DNA of 64,000 nucleotides from Magicicada septendecula (Eukaryota > Arthropoda > Insecta > Hemiptera > Cicadidae): assembly GCA_034769895.1 (NCBI GenBank), contig CM068369.1:148404574-148468573 (forward strand), written 5' to 3'. The notes beneath the pieces are model-generated. The model had not been told where the DNA came from, searched no databases, and worked only from the letters and a program-made list of their open reading frames with translations. Below are positions 14,701 through 26,429 of the stretch, one piece after another. Each line of letters starts with the position of its first letter. The stretch's first letter is position 1. The position numbers were made by a program, and so were the translations under genes.

Positions 14701-14897
14701 ACAGGTAAAATAGCCGTTTGTTTAAAATATTTTTTATTTTGTTGTACCCACATATTACTTAGTACAGTTATTTGGCTACCTGTATCGATTAACATTTTAA
14801 TTCTACATCCATTAATTCGTACTGTAATTATCGGACAATTTATTTCTGGTTGATTCGGTGTCATCCTTCTGTCGGTGTCTAATAACTCATTTCTCAC
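11790..14897 (-). pseudogene. Element A pol region (protease, RT, RNase H, integrase)
   Basis: Fossil polyprotein region. In order on the minus strand: aspartic protease with an LIDTGS motif (about 14780); reverse transcriptase (about 14240 to 13590) with a TYPIP start, an SFWQIP block and an FLDD catalytic box near 13782; RNase H (about 13540 to 13100) with YVDASDYACG and ALKQFRYYIYG; integrase zinc-binding region with HESLAHA near 12710; integrase core with the DVFSKAV block near 12440; and a C-terminal YNGPY segment near 11820. This is the Ty3/gypsy order. The region is broken in several places. Confidence 0.9.
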
Positions 14898-15119
14898 ATC
14901 GCACGGATATATATTGTTTATTGTGTAGCCGTACGTCCTGTTTTTCGGTCATTGGTTTATGCCATGGGAACAGGATGGTTGAACAGAGCATTGTCGCGGT
15001 TTCGCTTTTATTTCTCTCTCTGCACTCTCTCTCGTGCTCTGCATTGTGGATACGGAGCGATCATATGTTTTACTAAATCTTTTCTTCCAATTTGTACCAC
15101 GCACGTTTCTCTCCGATTA

Positions 15120-16437
15120 TGGTTCCTTCTGTAAGTCTCGTGTGTTATTCACAGCTGAGTTTTGTTTTATACTGTGCGCTGTCGGTGTGAAATTTCGCTT
15201 ATAATTATCACGGTTTTGCATATCATCACGTTCTCGAGCTTTATCACTACGGTCGTAATTATTGTGATAATTATTCAGTGTTTGTTGATTGTGTGGTGAA
15301 GTGTTACTCTTGTTAATATTTTGTAATTGAGTGACAAGTATTAAGAATTGTTCGATCGTTTTGACACCCTGCGTATATACAGCTAACTGGATATCTCTAT
15401 GGAAATGGTAAGACAACTTAGAAACTATCTCATATTCAGAAAATTTGGTTTTAAATGTTTTACCGCGTTCGATTTGCGCAATCGCGTATTGTTCAATACT
15501 CTGTTGTCTTTGTGCGTTGAATTTTCCATACTCGAGTTGATCCCTCACTTGTCGTTGGGTATGCACGTTCCAGTATCTGTTCTCGAATGCCTCACGAAAC
15601 TGCTGATATGTACTGACGTTATCTCTAATAATAGAGTACCATTGACTGGCTGAATCTTTAACATATCGCGTGACGAAGTCTATCTTCTCGTCGTCATTTA
15701 TTGCACTGCCAGTCTTCTCTATTTCCTTCTCCACTCTAGCTAGGAATTCCATACTGTTTTCCCCTTTGTTACCTGCAAAGGTTATCTTACTTCTTTCTTT
15801 TATGGGTGCAGTGAACATCATTGTCTGCGCCGGTCGTTTTTTTATCTCCGTTCTCAGACGTTCTACTTCTCCACGTAAGATCTTCCTTAAGTGTGTTCAT
15901 TTCACCTGAGTAGTCCTTGGTGGATTTTGCAGACTCTACTACCGCAGTTTACAACGTCGTCGTTCGGGCTTCTATTTCCTGCGTTTTATTAATGTTTTCT
16001 CGGATTTGTTCGCTAACTGTTCTAATCCTCACATCTTGTTCCTGCTTTGAAACTCTAAACTTGTCACTCCAGTGTTCAGCTAATTGTTTAATACTTTCTT
16101 TTAATTTTTTCGACCATTCTGTTTTCTGATCTTTAAACCTATTCTCGATCTTTATAGCTTTTTCATTTAGCGCCTGTTCTACTCTATTTTCTAATATTTC
16201 TATTCTCGTATTCGTTTCTTCGAGTTTTGTAGTCAGTTGCTTTTTAAACTCTTTAAATTCGGCATTACAGTCGGCCCTAGTTTCTTCACTATTCTCTTGC
16301 ATTGGCTTTGTATTAAATTCTTTTAACTCTTCTATTTGCTTCCTATTTTCCTCTTTTTGTTTTGTACTTAATTCTTCCATAAAGGCACGCATCATAGTTT
16401 GAAATGCCTCCATATTTAAGCCTTCGGGTGCTGCCAT
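15120..16437 (-). pseudogene. Element A gag region
   Basis: Fossil gag. The N-terminal part (from 16437) is rich in Glu, Lys and Gln and looks like a long coiled coil. The following capsid-like part (about 15820 to 15300) has the blocks WYSIIRDNVSTYQQF and RYWNVHTQRQVRDQLEYG, which recur with changes in element C. An Asn/Gln-rich tail follows. No clear CCHC zinc knuckle was seen. The presumed leader lies between 16437 and the primer-binding site near 16820. Confidence 0.85.
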
Positions 16438-16727
16438 AGTGAAGTATTATTAGAATATTTATTTACAATTTATTATTAGTGAACCGTATGCAAGCTTTTA
16501 TTTATTGTTGAATTATTGTTTATTTATTTCTTTTTATTTACTCCTGTTACAATTACACCTGTTTATTTGGGTGGGCGCCAGTTGCGTTATTACAATACAA
16601 TACACACAACAATTTTAAAATACTAACATACAAAATTAATTAAAATATAGTATTAGTTATATCATATAATTCATCAAACACTGGTACTCACAGAGCATAC
16701 ATTAATTATTAAATGTAGGCGTTTCGT

Positions 16728-16898
16728 GCCACACGTTGACGGGCGACAAAATTATACAACGACACAAATTGCAAATAAAATGTATTTGTGTTTGAGGAGC
16801 CCCACGTTCTTTGGGACGCCAAAATTATACAACAATTTTGTTGTATACAAATTTAATTTGTATAGCCCCACACTTTATTGGAGCGCCAAAATTATGCA
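16728..16898 (-). promoter_or_regulatory. Three tandem primer-binding-site-like units
   Basis: Read on the minus strand, three segments begin TAATTTTGGCG or TAATTTTGTCG, starting at 16894, 16827 and 16754, each followed by a version of the CCCAACGTGGGGC box. Spacings are 67 and 73 bp. The first unit lies inside the LTR, the second directly follows the LTR end at 16828 and is the likely working primer-binding site, and the third is downstream. A further TGGCGCCCAC occurs at 16571-16580. Confidence 0.75.
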
Positions 16899-18659
16899 AA
16901 TTTACATATGACTGTTTAAGATACTGTAATTTATGGAGGTTGTATAACTATATCAGGTGTAATTATAATAAGAGTATTATATTTATGAGTCTTTAAAATT
17001 CATATTTATTGATTATTCAATCTTATAAATAATAAACATCATTAATAATCTTCGGTCACGATATTGCTCATTATTAAATGTTTACCTCTTATACTATGCA
17101 GTGTTACACATACTTAAAAACCTCTTACATCTAGACATGTTAATAATCATAATCTAGACATGTTAATAATTTGATTTACTAATAAAATATAAAATTAAAA
17201 TGTAATTTGAATTGAATTCTTTTAATTCAGATTTGACCTCAACTCGCTCAGTGTATACCAATGTTTAAATTTAAATTTAAATTTATATTAATTACTTTTA
17301 GACTGGTATTTGTTTTATATTTACATTTAAATTATTCTTTACTATAATGCAATATCAAATCAATTTAACTATTTACTTTGATAGACAAAATCTACTCTCT
17401 CAACTTTAAATTCCTTTATTTTTATTATTTCTTTATATGCGATCGCTCATTCTTACAACTAAGCATTTATCTACATTTCTAAAATATTATTTTTTATCAT
17501 AATTTTTTCTTTGTTTCAATTTATTGTCTTTCGATTTAGTCTTTATGAGCTCTTTTGAAAAATAATTTATAAATGCATTATGCATGTCGCCTCGAGTTCT
17601 GATGATCTTACGACTTATTGGCGGTGTCCAGCGTTGTCCAGAGATAGTTTTCCATTCCTCCTGGCCTGGCGTGGTCCTGGATACGTCTAGAGTCCAGCGT
17701 CGTTCTCCAGCAGTGTGTGGTCCTGGCTACATCTAGAGTCCAGCGTCGTTCTCCAGCAGTGTGTGGTCCGCTTCAGAGAGTTTTTATCTGCTGCAAGGTA
17801 GATCTTAAGCATCGTCTAACGTCCACCATCCCTCGTCCCTCTGGTAGCTTCTCCGTAGATACTCTTGTTAGACTTAAACGATCCCGGTACTTTACGTTTT
17901 CCGGAATATTGTCACATAATTAACGAACGTTTTATTCTTTCGTTAATGAGACTTGTAATAAAATTAAAACTGTTCTGCCCACGGACAGCATGTCCGACTG
18001 CAACTGTGTTTTGAAATGAAGAGAAGGGTTTTCGGGCGAACCCTCTCGAGATTCCGCCCCAGTCGGCTCCAAAATCGTCTTGTCGATACCTGCAGATAGC
18101 CTGATAGCCCCCACTCCCGAACCTTTTCATCTATTTGGAATATTAGCAAATAGCAATGTTTTGCACGGAATCGAGATAGCACAAATCATAGCTAATTTAT
18201 TAAGCATTCACTGTATTAAGTTGAGTGTCATAGGGTAATTTGCGTATTTTTTGGCACGTTTATTTCGCAATGACTTAGCGTAGCGTGTCTTATTAACGTC
18301 ATTTTTTTACTGGGGATAACTATAAAATTTACACACACTTTGGTGCCTTTGGTTTGTTTATACACTAATTAGTTTTCACACAGTGAATTAAAATAATTAT
18401 TTTATTAATTACTTGGGGCGAGTAGCTGAGATTCCTGTCTGTACATGTATCACTAACACACACAAGATACACGCGTAACACACATAGAATTAAGCAGGTG
18501 TTCTCTGCTTGTCGGAACAGGTTAATTTCTCCCCTAATCTAAGAATGAAATATTTTTACAATCTCAGACCTGTCCATTTACCCTTAACTTATAATAATTC
18601 TACAAATTGTATATTTATTGAAATTAATGCCTAATACAGCATATGGTTGTATCATTGCA
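16828..18659 (-). repeat. Element A 5' LTR
   Basis: 1,832 bp, pairing with 9619-11450 at about 97 percent identity. It begins (minus strand) TGCAATG at 18659 and ends TTGTTGTA at 16828. The 46-bp internal duplication is present here too, near 17674-17765. Confidence 0.92.
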
Positions 18660-18900
18660 ATATATATATTGCAACGTTACAAGTATTATACACAATTACA
18701 CAAATACATTACCATGTACTCAACGCAACTATAAAGTGTATTACACCGGCGAGGTCGCACGATTTTTTTCTCGTTGCGTCAATTATATGTAGTTGCACAA
18801 AAATTAAATAACTTTCAAAGCGGATTGAGATGTTGCTGACATGAAATAATTAATTAAAACCGTTTCAAAATAATCATTCTATGATTTATTAACTTTTTTA
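18660..18900. other. (AT)n edge and short unassigned stretch
   Basis: 18660-18670 is AT repeat at the outer edge of element A. The next bases, TGCAACGTTACAAG, repeat the word ACGTTACAA that lies just left of the AT tract at the other side of the element (about 9593-9601). No gene. Confidence 0.6.
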
Positions 18901-20945
18901 TTTTCCATGCTTGCTAGATTTACCTGCTATTTTCTCTGTCTTTCCTAACCTGGAAAAATAGTTCCGTGTAAAAAATTTGCTAACAACAGTCAAGTCAGCG
19001 ATCCTGTTATTGCCTATTTTGAAAATCAAGACTAATCAGTCTGGCCGTTGGAAAACGTTATTGGCAAAAATGTGTTAAGTTAAATGGAGATTATGCTGCA
19101 AAGTGATTTCAAATGAATCCCAAATGCTGGTTTTTTATTCGGGCTCGGAACTAATTTGTCTTGCCGTCTAGAATAAAGGATATGTGGCAGATAGAAATAA
19201 CGGAGATGAAATTTTTATTTCTGAGGTTACTTACTAAGGTCGACAAAATTAGACATGAAACTATACGAACTATACGAGAAGAACAGGATGAACAGTCAAT
19301 GGTAAAAATTGCAAAAGAATGCAAGAAATAGTAGAACGCTCATGTTTTAAAAATTGCCCCACTGGAAGAATTCAGAAGCTGACTGTCAACTACATCACCT
19401 AGAAGTGAAAAGAATTACGATATACCAAGAACAAGACGATGAAGTTACAACGGGCCATAAGGCGTGAGACTGGGAGGACTGGAGGAGAAGAAGACTTTAA
19501 AGATCTCATATACGGCTCCAGATTAATCGCATTATTTGAACGATACAAATACAATCGCCCGTATAATATTGCCTGTTTTAATCGGCCGTTTTGTTTAACA
19601 TAATTTCTAAGCCACACAAATATTCAAAATTAAAGAATAATGCGAACAGAATTGTTAAAATTTGCTTTAACTTTCCTAAGTGTATATGTTTTAATTCAAC
19701 TCAAATGTTCTTCACTATTTGATTTCATACTACCTTAATCTAATTAAAAGTAAACTTGTACAATCCCTTTAGGCGACAGAATTTTAAACTTGTTTCAAAA
19801 GACATGCCACCTGAGGTGGTAATAATTTCAAACAAGTTCTGAAAACCCAACTAACTGTAATTGTCTTAATTAAATTTAATTCAATGCAAGAATTTCTCCT
19901 TACACTGTACAAACTATGATTATAATATTCTCTCTTAATTTGTGCTGATTATGTCATACAATTTAAACAACAGGTTTCTCTTAACGAGACGTAACTTACT
20001 TCTTTGTAATATAGAATCAGTGTGTACACATTTATTCCTTTGTTACAAAAAGAAATGTTAGTTTTTCACTCTCTACTTAATTTAATAAAACCGGTCGATA
20101 TTAACGTTTATAATATATTTATATTGTAGTTAAGATTGAATAAGCCTTTGTGCTTACCTGCTAAATATACAAATAATTCTTATAATTTTTACCTTTTATC
20201 CGATGATGGGGTTTCTCGTTATTTGAAAAAAAAATTGTGGTTATGGGAATAATAAATTGAAAAGCTTTATACAAGGTGACTGGCACAAAATCATAGTCTG
20301 TTATAACCAAAGATACAACGAAAAAATCAAAAATCGAATCAATGAAGTCAGTATGTCAACGATAATGCTTCTGAAAAGACGCGATAATGAAGCGAAACGT
20401 AAAATATTTCAATTTACAATTTCTTTATATGAAATAAATTACCTTATTAGCTTAATTTATGTATAACTGCTAATCTCCGTAAAACGTAAAATTATGACAT
20501 GCAAGTCTTTACTTGTTACTACATAAATTAACACATCTCTTTTAGTAAGAAATGCCTATATAATCTTTTAAACCCATAACATAGAAAACCAATCTTAAAT
20601 GTTATTAATTTATAGTTCTTTCGTTGTTAATTTATTAATTTATAACCCGTTCAGTACAAAAAATGTAACGTTATTGCTATGACTTAAAGTAATTAATTAA
20701 GCAAAAGTTCAATATGTAAAATGTTATAGGCCTAAATAACATAACCTATTTACATAGGTCATCTTCTCTCCTATTGTTTTCTAGCAATCATGTTTACAGT
20801 GATATTCAAGTCACTTGTAGGACTAGACAAACTAACCTTTTGGTGATGGCGAAAAAAATCGTGTACGAGATAACGGCTGATTCTGATTGTACTACCGTCA
20901 ATAAATGAAGAAAAGTCATTTTTCGAAAAGTGTCTGTGTGTAGAA

Positions 20946-21275
20946 TTTTTTCTATGGCAAACGATAACAGCCGCAAATTCAAACATAATCAAATAATTGT
21001 TTGTATACATCCTTAAATTTTAGAGGAGTCAAGGCCTTTTGATTTTGGTGAAGATCGGTTAAGACAAAGGTGTAGTTTACCAGCAACGTTTTGTGTTTTA
21101 ACAAGGGTAATTTTTTCTATGACGAACGAAAACTGCTGCACATTCAAACAGAATCAAACAATTTGTTGCATACTTCCCTGAATTGTAAAGTACTCAAGGC
21201 TTGTTTATTTTGGTGAAGATCAGTTAAGGGAAAGGGGTAGTTTACCTGCAACATTTCATGTTTGAACAAGAGTAA
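20946..21275. repeat. Degenerate tandem repeat, 2 x 165 bp
   Basis: Two adjacent units (20946-21110 and 21111-21275) share TTTTTTCTATG at the start and the block TTTTGGTGAAGATC near the end, at roughly 75-80 percent identity. They lie in the spacer of the inverted repeat. The function is unknown. Confidence 0.7.
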
Positions 21276-21699
21276 ACTACTTAATTTTGATAAATTAAGT
21301 ATCCTGAAAAGAATATCGTAATAATCCACTGTATAATCGTAAATGAAATATCTATAAATTAAGAGGCTAGTTGAAGGAGGGGGGTAATTTTCTATAAAGG
21401 AAAATGATAGTTGAAGGGAGGGAATAGTTTTTATTTATATGTAATGTGTACTGCATTATCGGCAACAAAGAAGAAGTTTCTTGTTAAAATTCCTTCCCGG
21501 GCTGTTTGCCGTGGTCCAATGAGTGTCTAGTATATTTACATTTTTGTGTCGTGACTAATCAGATTGCTTCATCGGTGAAAATCGAGTGCGCTAACGTGAG
21601 GTGGTATGCGTTAATGACCACAGTACTGTAGTTAAGGCTGAAGAAAGAAGTAGTTTCTATGGGATTATTTCATTTTGAAAATGATTTTAAATATAAATC

Positions 21700-21966
21700 T
21701 TAGAGAACATGGAAGTCATGTATGGTTTCTCCATACCGATATTTCAGTACGCCTTGTGACTTCTTTTTTATATTAATAACGCGTTTCGGAACATATGCTG
21801 CATCATCAGATATTAAATTATCCCTCGTAGGAGGACGTCGTCCGTTAAAATTTAATAGCATGTGCACTGTATACGCATCATCATCTTGTTCTTGGTATAT
21901 CGTACTTCTTTTCCCTTCTAGGTGATGTAGTTGACAGTCAGCTTCTGAATTCTTCCAGTGGGGCAA
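21700..21966 (-). pseudogene. Short reading frame in the inverted-repeat element, unknown
   Basis: An 88-codon frame crossing the right arm boundary and the hammerhead-like motif. Its product is hydrophilic, with no domain I recognise. The left arm contains the matching bases of its first part. It may be the tail of a longer decayed protein or a chance frame; because the ribozyme-like core is embedded in it, chance is quite possible. Confidence 0.25.
21782..21809 (-). ncRNA. Hammerhead ribozyme-like core (Penelope-type motif)
   Basis: Minus strand: CTGATGA, an imperfect hairpin around GCAGCATATGTTCC, then GAAACGCGT. It shares GAAACGCGT with the motif at 1449-1477, suggesting the same element family. 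The hairpin has a mismatch and a wobble pair. The cleavage site and stem III were not identified, so activity is not claimed. Confidence 0.45.
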
Positions 21967-22424
21967 TTTTTAAAACATGAGCGTTCTACTATTTCTTGCA
22001 TTCTTTTGCAATTTTTACCATTGACTGTTCATCCTGTTCTTCTCGTATAGTTCATATAGTTTCATGTCTAATTTTGCCGACCTTAGTCAGTACATACCTC
22101 AGAAATAAAAATTTCATCTCCGTTATTTCTATCTGCCGCATATCCTTTATTCTAGAGGGCAAGACAAATTAGTTCCGAGCCCGAATAACAAACCAGCATT
22201 TTGGGATTCATTTGAAATCACTTTGCAGCATAATCTCCATTTAACTTAACACATTTTTGCCATTAACGTTTTCCAACGGCCAGACTGATTAGTCTTGATT
22301 TTCAAAATAGAAACTAACAGGATCGCTGACTTGACTGTTGTTAGCAAATTTTTTACTCGGAAAAATGTTTCCAGGTTAGGAAAGAAAGAGAAAATAGGAG
22401 GTAAATCTAGCAAGCATGGTAAAT

Positions 22425-25212
22425 GAGAAAGAAATATGAATTTTAATTCTTTTATTTTAATCATTGTAACAATTGATATGGGACCCGGCATATTGTCTTG
22501 GTGAAACAGCTAACAACAATGTTGTTAACAAAAAAGCTTCTGAATTTTTTTTGAAACTTGTATTCTAAAGCTGTATCTTCCTCATCCTCTATGTCCACAC
22601 CGACTACTTTTTTTAATGTGGTCCATATCCTTAAATGTTTACGTAGTAAAAAAAAACAGATAATTGTAAACTTGTGTTTACTGATTTTGAAGTAAATAAC
22701 AATAACAATTTATTTGTAACAAAATTTAAACGTCTTGAAGTTTTTCAAAATTAGGAAACTCCCTGTTGTAAAATTTTTTCATTTATTATTATATACAGTT
22801 CTATATTCCTGTTCCATTCAAAAACAAAAGGTAAAATTAGCATTAAACATTCTTAATGAAAGTAATTTAGCTGCTCTTCAATGTATTTCCAAAGCCAAAG
22901 TAGATCTGCTTCCAGACATTCAAGGAACTAATTGTTTTTAGACATTTTTATTACATGATAGAAAACTGTTAACGTTAAAACTGCTTGGGAAGGTAAACCA
23001 TTTAATGTTAAATATAGAAAGTCTATACGCTCAAACAGCAAATTAGGAATATACTTTCTAAGAAAAATGCCTTTGTGGCTCAAAAAACTGGAAACAAACT
23101 GTACCTGTTTCATAGTCACTATAAGACCAATCTTTTTAATGTCTTTTACAACTGATACTTTTTTTACCCTTCATATTTGAAAAATATAAAACTGATTACT
23201 TGTTAAGTAAATTTTAAAATGATATATGAGAAGTAGATTTGGATATTATACACAGTTAAGTGGAGCTAATTATTTTATAAGCTTAATGGACGTTACACTG
23301 CGTGAATGAAAACTTAGATTTAATGACACAATTATTTGTTAGTGCAAAATAAAAGATATATTTAAAAACATTGTTTCCATGTAAAAACGTGTCATAGGGA
23401 ACATAGATTCTTTTTATGAAGATACAGATTATGATTTTACTTTGGATATAAACTTCAAATATAAACTCACCATTTTATTTTATATAACTAGCTATGCTGT
23501 TAGAAAACACCTGAGAAATGATATCTGCAGTCTTTGTAGCGATTGGTTCCACTGAAATAAAAACATAGAAGTAGATAGTCCCTAGGACGTAAGATTAGAA
23601 ATGCATATAGCCAAATTAGTGTCAGTTGAAATTTCATAGCATATACTGCAAAAGATATATCACGAATTTTATAGTTTATTTTTAAGTGTTCAGAATCAGC
23701 TTTCTGTACTCCATAAGTTCTGTTGTATTGTACTTAATAAATATTTGCAAGATTTATTTTTATAAAAGTTTGATGTACTCCGATATTGTAATGTTAATCT
23801 ATACAAAATTAGAGGATATCAATTTTAGACCATGATTGTAGTACAAAACTGAATAAAGAAAGAAAAATGAAACAACTTGATAAATAAATAATACTGGTTG
23901 TACTTATTAAACCAGTATTTTTTTTAAACTTATGGATATTATTTCAGTATGGAATTTAGCTAGACTAATATATAACTTGTCACAAGATTTTAAATTAAGT
24001 ACATTAATTAAATAACTGTCGTAATTAAAACTAATCTTGGGGGTTTCACTGAATTTCTTTTAATCATTTTAGTTATATTAAAATTGTATAGCGTCCTCTT
24101 TTTTGAAAACACAAGTTTCGTTTCCTTAAATTTTGTTTTGTGTAGTGTTATTTTTAACCTGCATACAACAGGATAACAAAAATTCCCGTATAATTATCGC
24201 CCTTTGAAAGTTTCAATAAAATTTGTTAGAAAAAGTGTGAAAACAACGCGAGTAAATAAGGTGATATGGGAACTATATAAGACTAGCAAAGTCACGTGAC
24301 CGTAAGCATTGTCGTACACCCCAGTACCTGTCTCTTTAGTCGACCTTGGCCTGGCATTCTATACGTGCAAAGCATCACGTGATATGCAAGTATTATTTTT
24401 TCCTCAACGTAGTAATATTAAAAAATTTGATTTCAATATCTCGTCTTTCAAATATACATTTACCTATTTAACATAAATCATATTAATATAGAAAGCCCTG
24501 ATCATTTATAACCAAAGTTTAATTGATCTTATAATCGTCTCCAAGAAGATATGTAATCCTACTCGGAAGTCGTGATTTATACTTACTTGGTACACTAAGA
24601 AATCCGTTGAGACAATAATGAATGAGGTGAGGTGTAATTCTGAATTATTGCTCAATGAGGATTGGTTGCGTGTTTGGAAAGAGTATACACGCCCTCTGAG
24701 AGTTACTAGGCACATTATTAGTCTAATGTCATTATGATTCTACAAACTATTATTGTATTTTCATTACCTGCGCAAACGAATCAGTTCTTTACATATTCTA
24801 CCTCTCTCCGATTGAAGTAGCAGGTATTTGTATCACACAATCACAGATGTTACATCCTCTACAATATCCATGTAAAATAGTAGAATTTGTTGGTTTACAC
24901 ATTTGTAATATCATGGAAAAATATTTCAGCGTCTCTAGAACATATGGTATTCAACTACAAACTAATTTTATAAACGTAGAGTTTGTTTAACGTACATTGC
25001 AACGCGTACCTCAAAGCAAGAGTAATTTAAACTTCTGTAACATGATAAATAGTATTCTCCAGTTAATTTAAAACATGATGAAACATTAAATAATGAAGCA
25101 TTTGATCTGTATTAGTAAATTTTTTCCAAATGTACTTAGGGTTTCTTATAAATGGGGTGAAAGTGATATTTCTATGAATATTTTCACGCCAATTTATTTA
25201 CTTATACATGTG
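22425..25212. other. Intergenic, AT-rich
   Basis: About 2.8 kb without a supported gene. Short reading frames at 22735-22941 and elsewhere show no recognisable family. No repeat with a clear partner was noticed. Confidence 0.5.
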
Positions 25213-25237
25213 TATATATATATATATATATATATAT
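25213..25237. repeat. (TA)n tract at left edge of element B
   Basis: About twelve TA units directly abutting the remnant 3' LTR of element B. Confidence 0.9.
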
Positions 25238-25240
25238 TAT

Positions 25241-25876
25241 TCGCAAGCGAAAAATCTTGAACGAGAAGCGCACGTTCCCTTCGCGACAGCTAGAAAAGAA
25301 AAAACTGGCCGTTCATCACCCGGGTGAGGAAAATTCCGACTGACCTTCGAAGCTTCCTATTGGTGGAAAAGCAGTCACATGGTTATTTTGCGCACGGCAC
25401 TAGTGTGGTTTCATGCAGGAAAGTGCATAGAATTTGCAAGGGCATGCATAAATGAATGAATCTATGAATGTCTTACCTCCAGTAGAATTGCGTTTTATAA
25501 AGAGTTTTATATTTAAAAAAAAATCATATTTTAACGTTATATTACAATCAGGAAGTATAGGGAAACTGTAGATAATATAATAGTTTATGTCCAGTTCAAG
25601 TATCAATACGATAGGATAATTATATCACGCACGACACGGAAAAAACGTTTATCACTCGTGCACGCGCGCACATTTCCACTGACACATTACATGAATAAAT
25701 AGAACATAAAATAATAATAAACAGTTTGCCTTATCCTACTTCCTTATCCGTTCTAAGATACAAAACTTATAGCGAAAAAACCAAGTCTAACAAAATACCA
25801 TTTAAAACCTGAATGTTCATCGTCCGTGTATTTAGATTAGCCTGCACTGCTTATCAGGATCCTGTGTTTAATTGCA
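25241..25876 (-). repeat. Element B 3' LTR, partial
   Basis: About 640 bp matching the first part of the D LTR (begins TGCAATTAAACAC on the minus strand; compare TGCAAAGAATCAC in D). It ends at the (TA)n tract. Confidence 0.8.
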
Positions 25877-26429
25877 GGATTAACCCCTTCCCGTGTAATA
25901 AAATGTTTTTTAGTTGATTAACGAAAAAACATTTTTTCTTCTTTTGAAACATCAATAACAAATTTCTAATCCTAAGAATAATACAACAATAATCTCAAAC
26001 GTCAAACCAAATAAACTTCTTTGCAATATTAGCATCCCATAACTGTCGACTTGACAGAATAAATAAAACAAAGACACGTGGCTACACTGACATTTAAACA
26101 ATGACAAATACACATGGTTGATATTGATAAGCGGATAGCAAGTGCAGGAGGTCGGCAATGTAAACAATTCCAACCCATGGCGTACTAGACATCAGACTGC
26201 ATTCCTTATCTCTAATTGATTAAAGTTCATTCTCTGATTTAACCTACATATGACACTTGTACATAAATTGACATATTTTAATACACCTACACATTCGTAC
26301 ATCCTATATCCTGATATTTATTTATTTATGCATTTTTTGAGTAATATTTTCTCAGCGACGAGGCATGAAATATGCCAATCGCACGGTTAATTTTGGGGTT
26401 GGTTAATATGAAAGTATTCTTTCCAACCT

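Larger units (their letters stand above)
9619..18659 (-). mobile_element. Element A: Ty3/gypsy LTR retrotransposon
   Basis: A 9.04 kb element in minus orientation: 5' LTR 16828-18659, internal region 11451-16827, 3' LTR 9619-11450. It carries gag and protease, reverse transcriptase, RNase H and integrase domains in the Ty3/gypsy order, and no env is seen. The LTRs begin TGCAA and end TTGTA; both are 1,832 bp and about 97 percent identical over a 360-bp sample, pointing to a moderately recent insertion. The coding region has several breaks, roughly five to eight, so this copy is a fossil. It sits within (AT)n repeats on both sides. The Gag capsid region resembles that of element C more than that of B. 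Confidence 0.92.
18901..22424. repeat. Large inverted-repeat structure (about 0.54 kb arms)
   Basis: Left arm 18901-19442 and right arm 21880-22424 are reverse complements at roughly 95 percent identity, with a spacer of about 2.4 kb. Sequence next to the right arm holds a hammerhead-like core at 21782-21809, so a Penelope-type origin with oppositely oriented copies is plausible. A foldback DNA transposon or a simple inverted duplication are alternatives. Confidence 0.8.
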
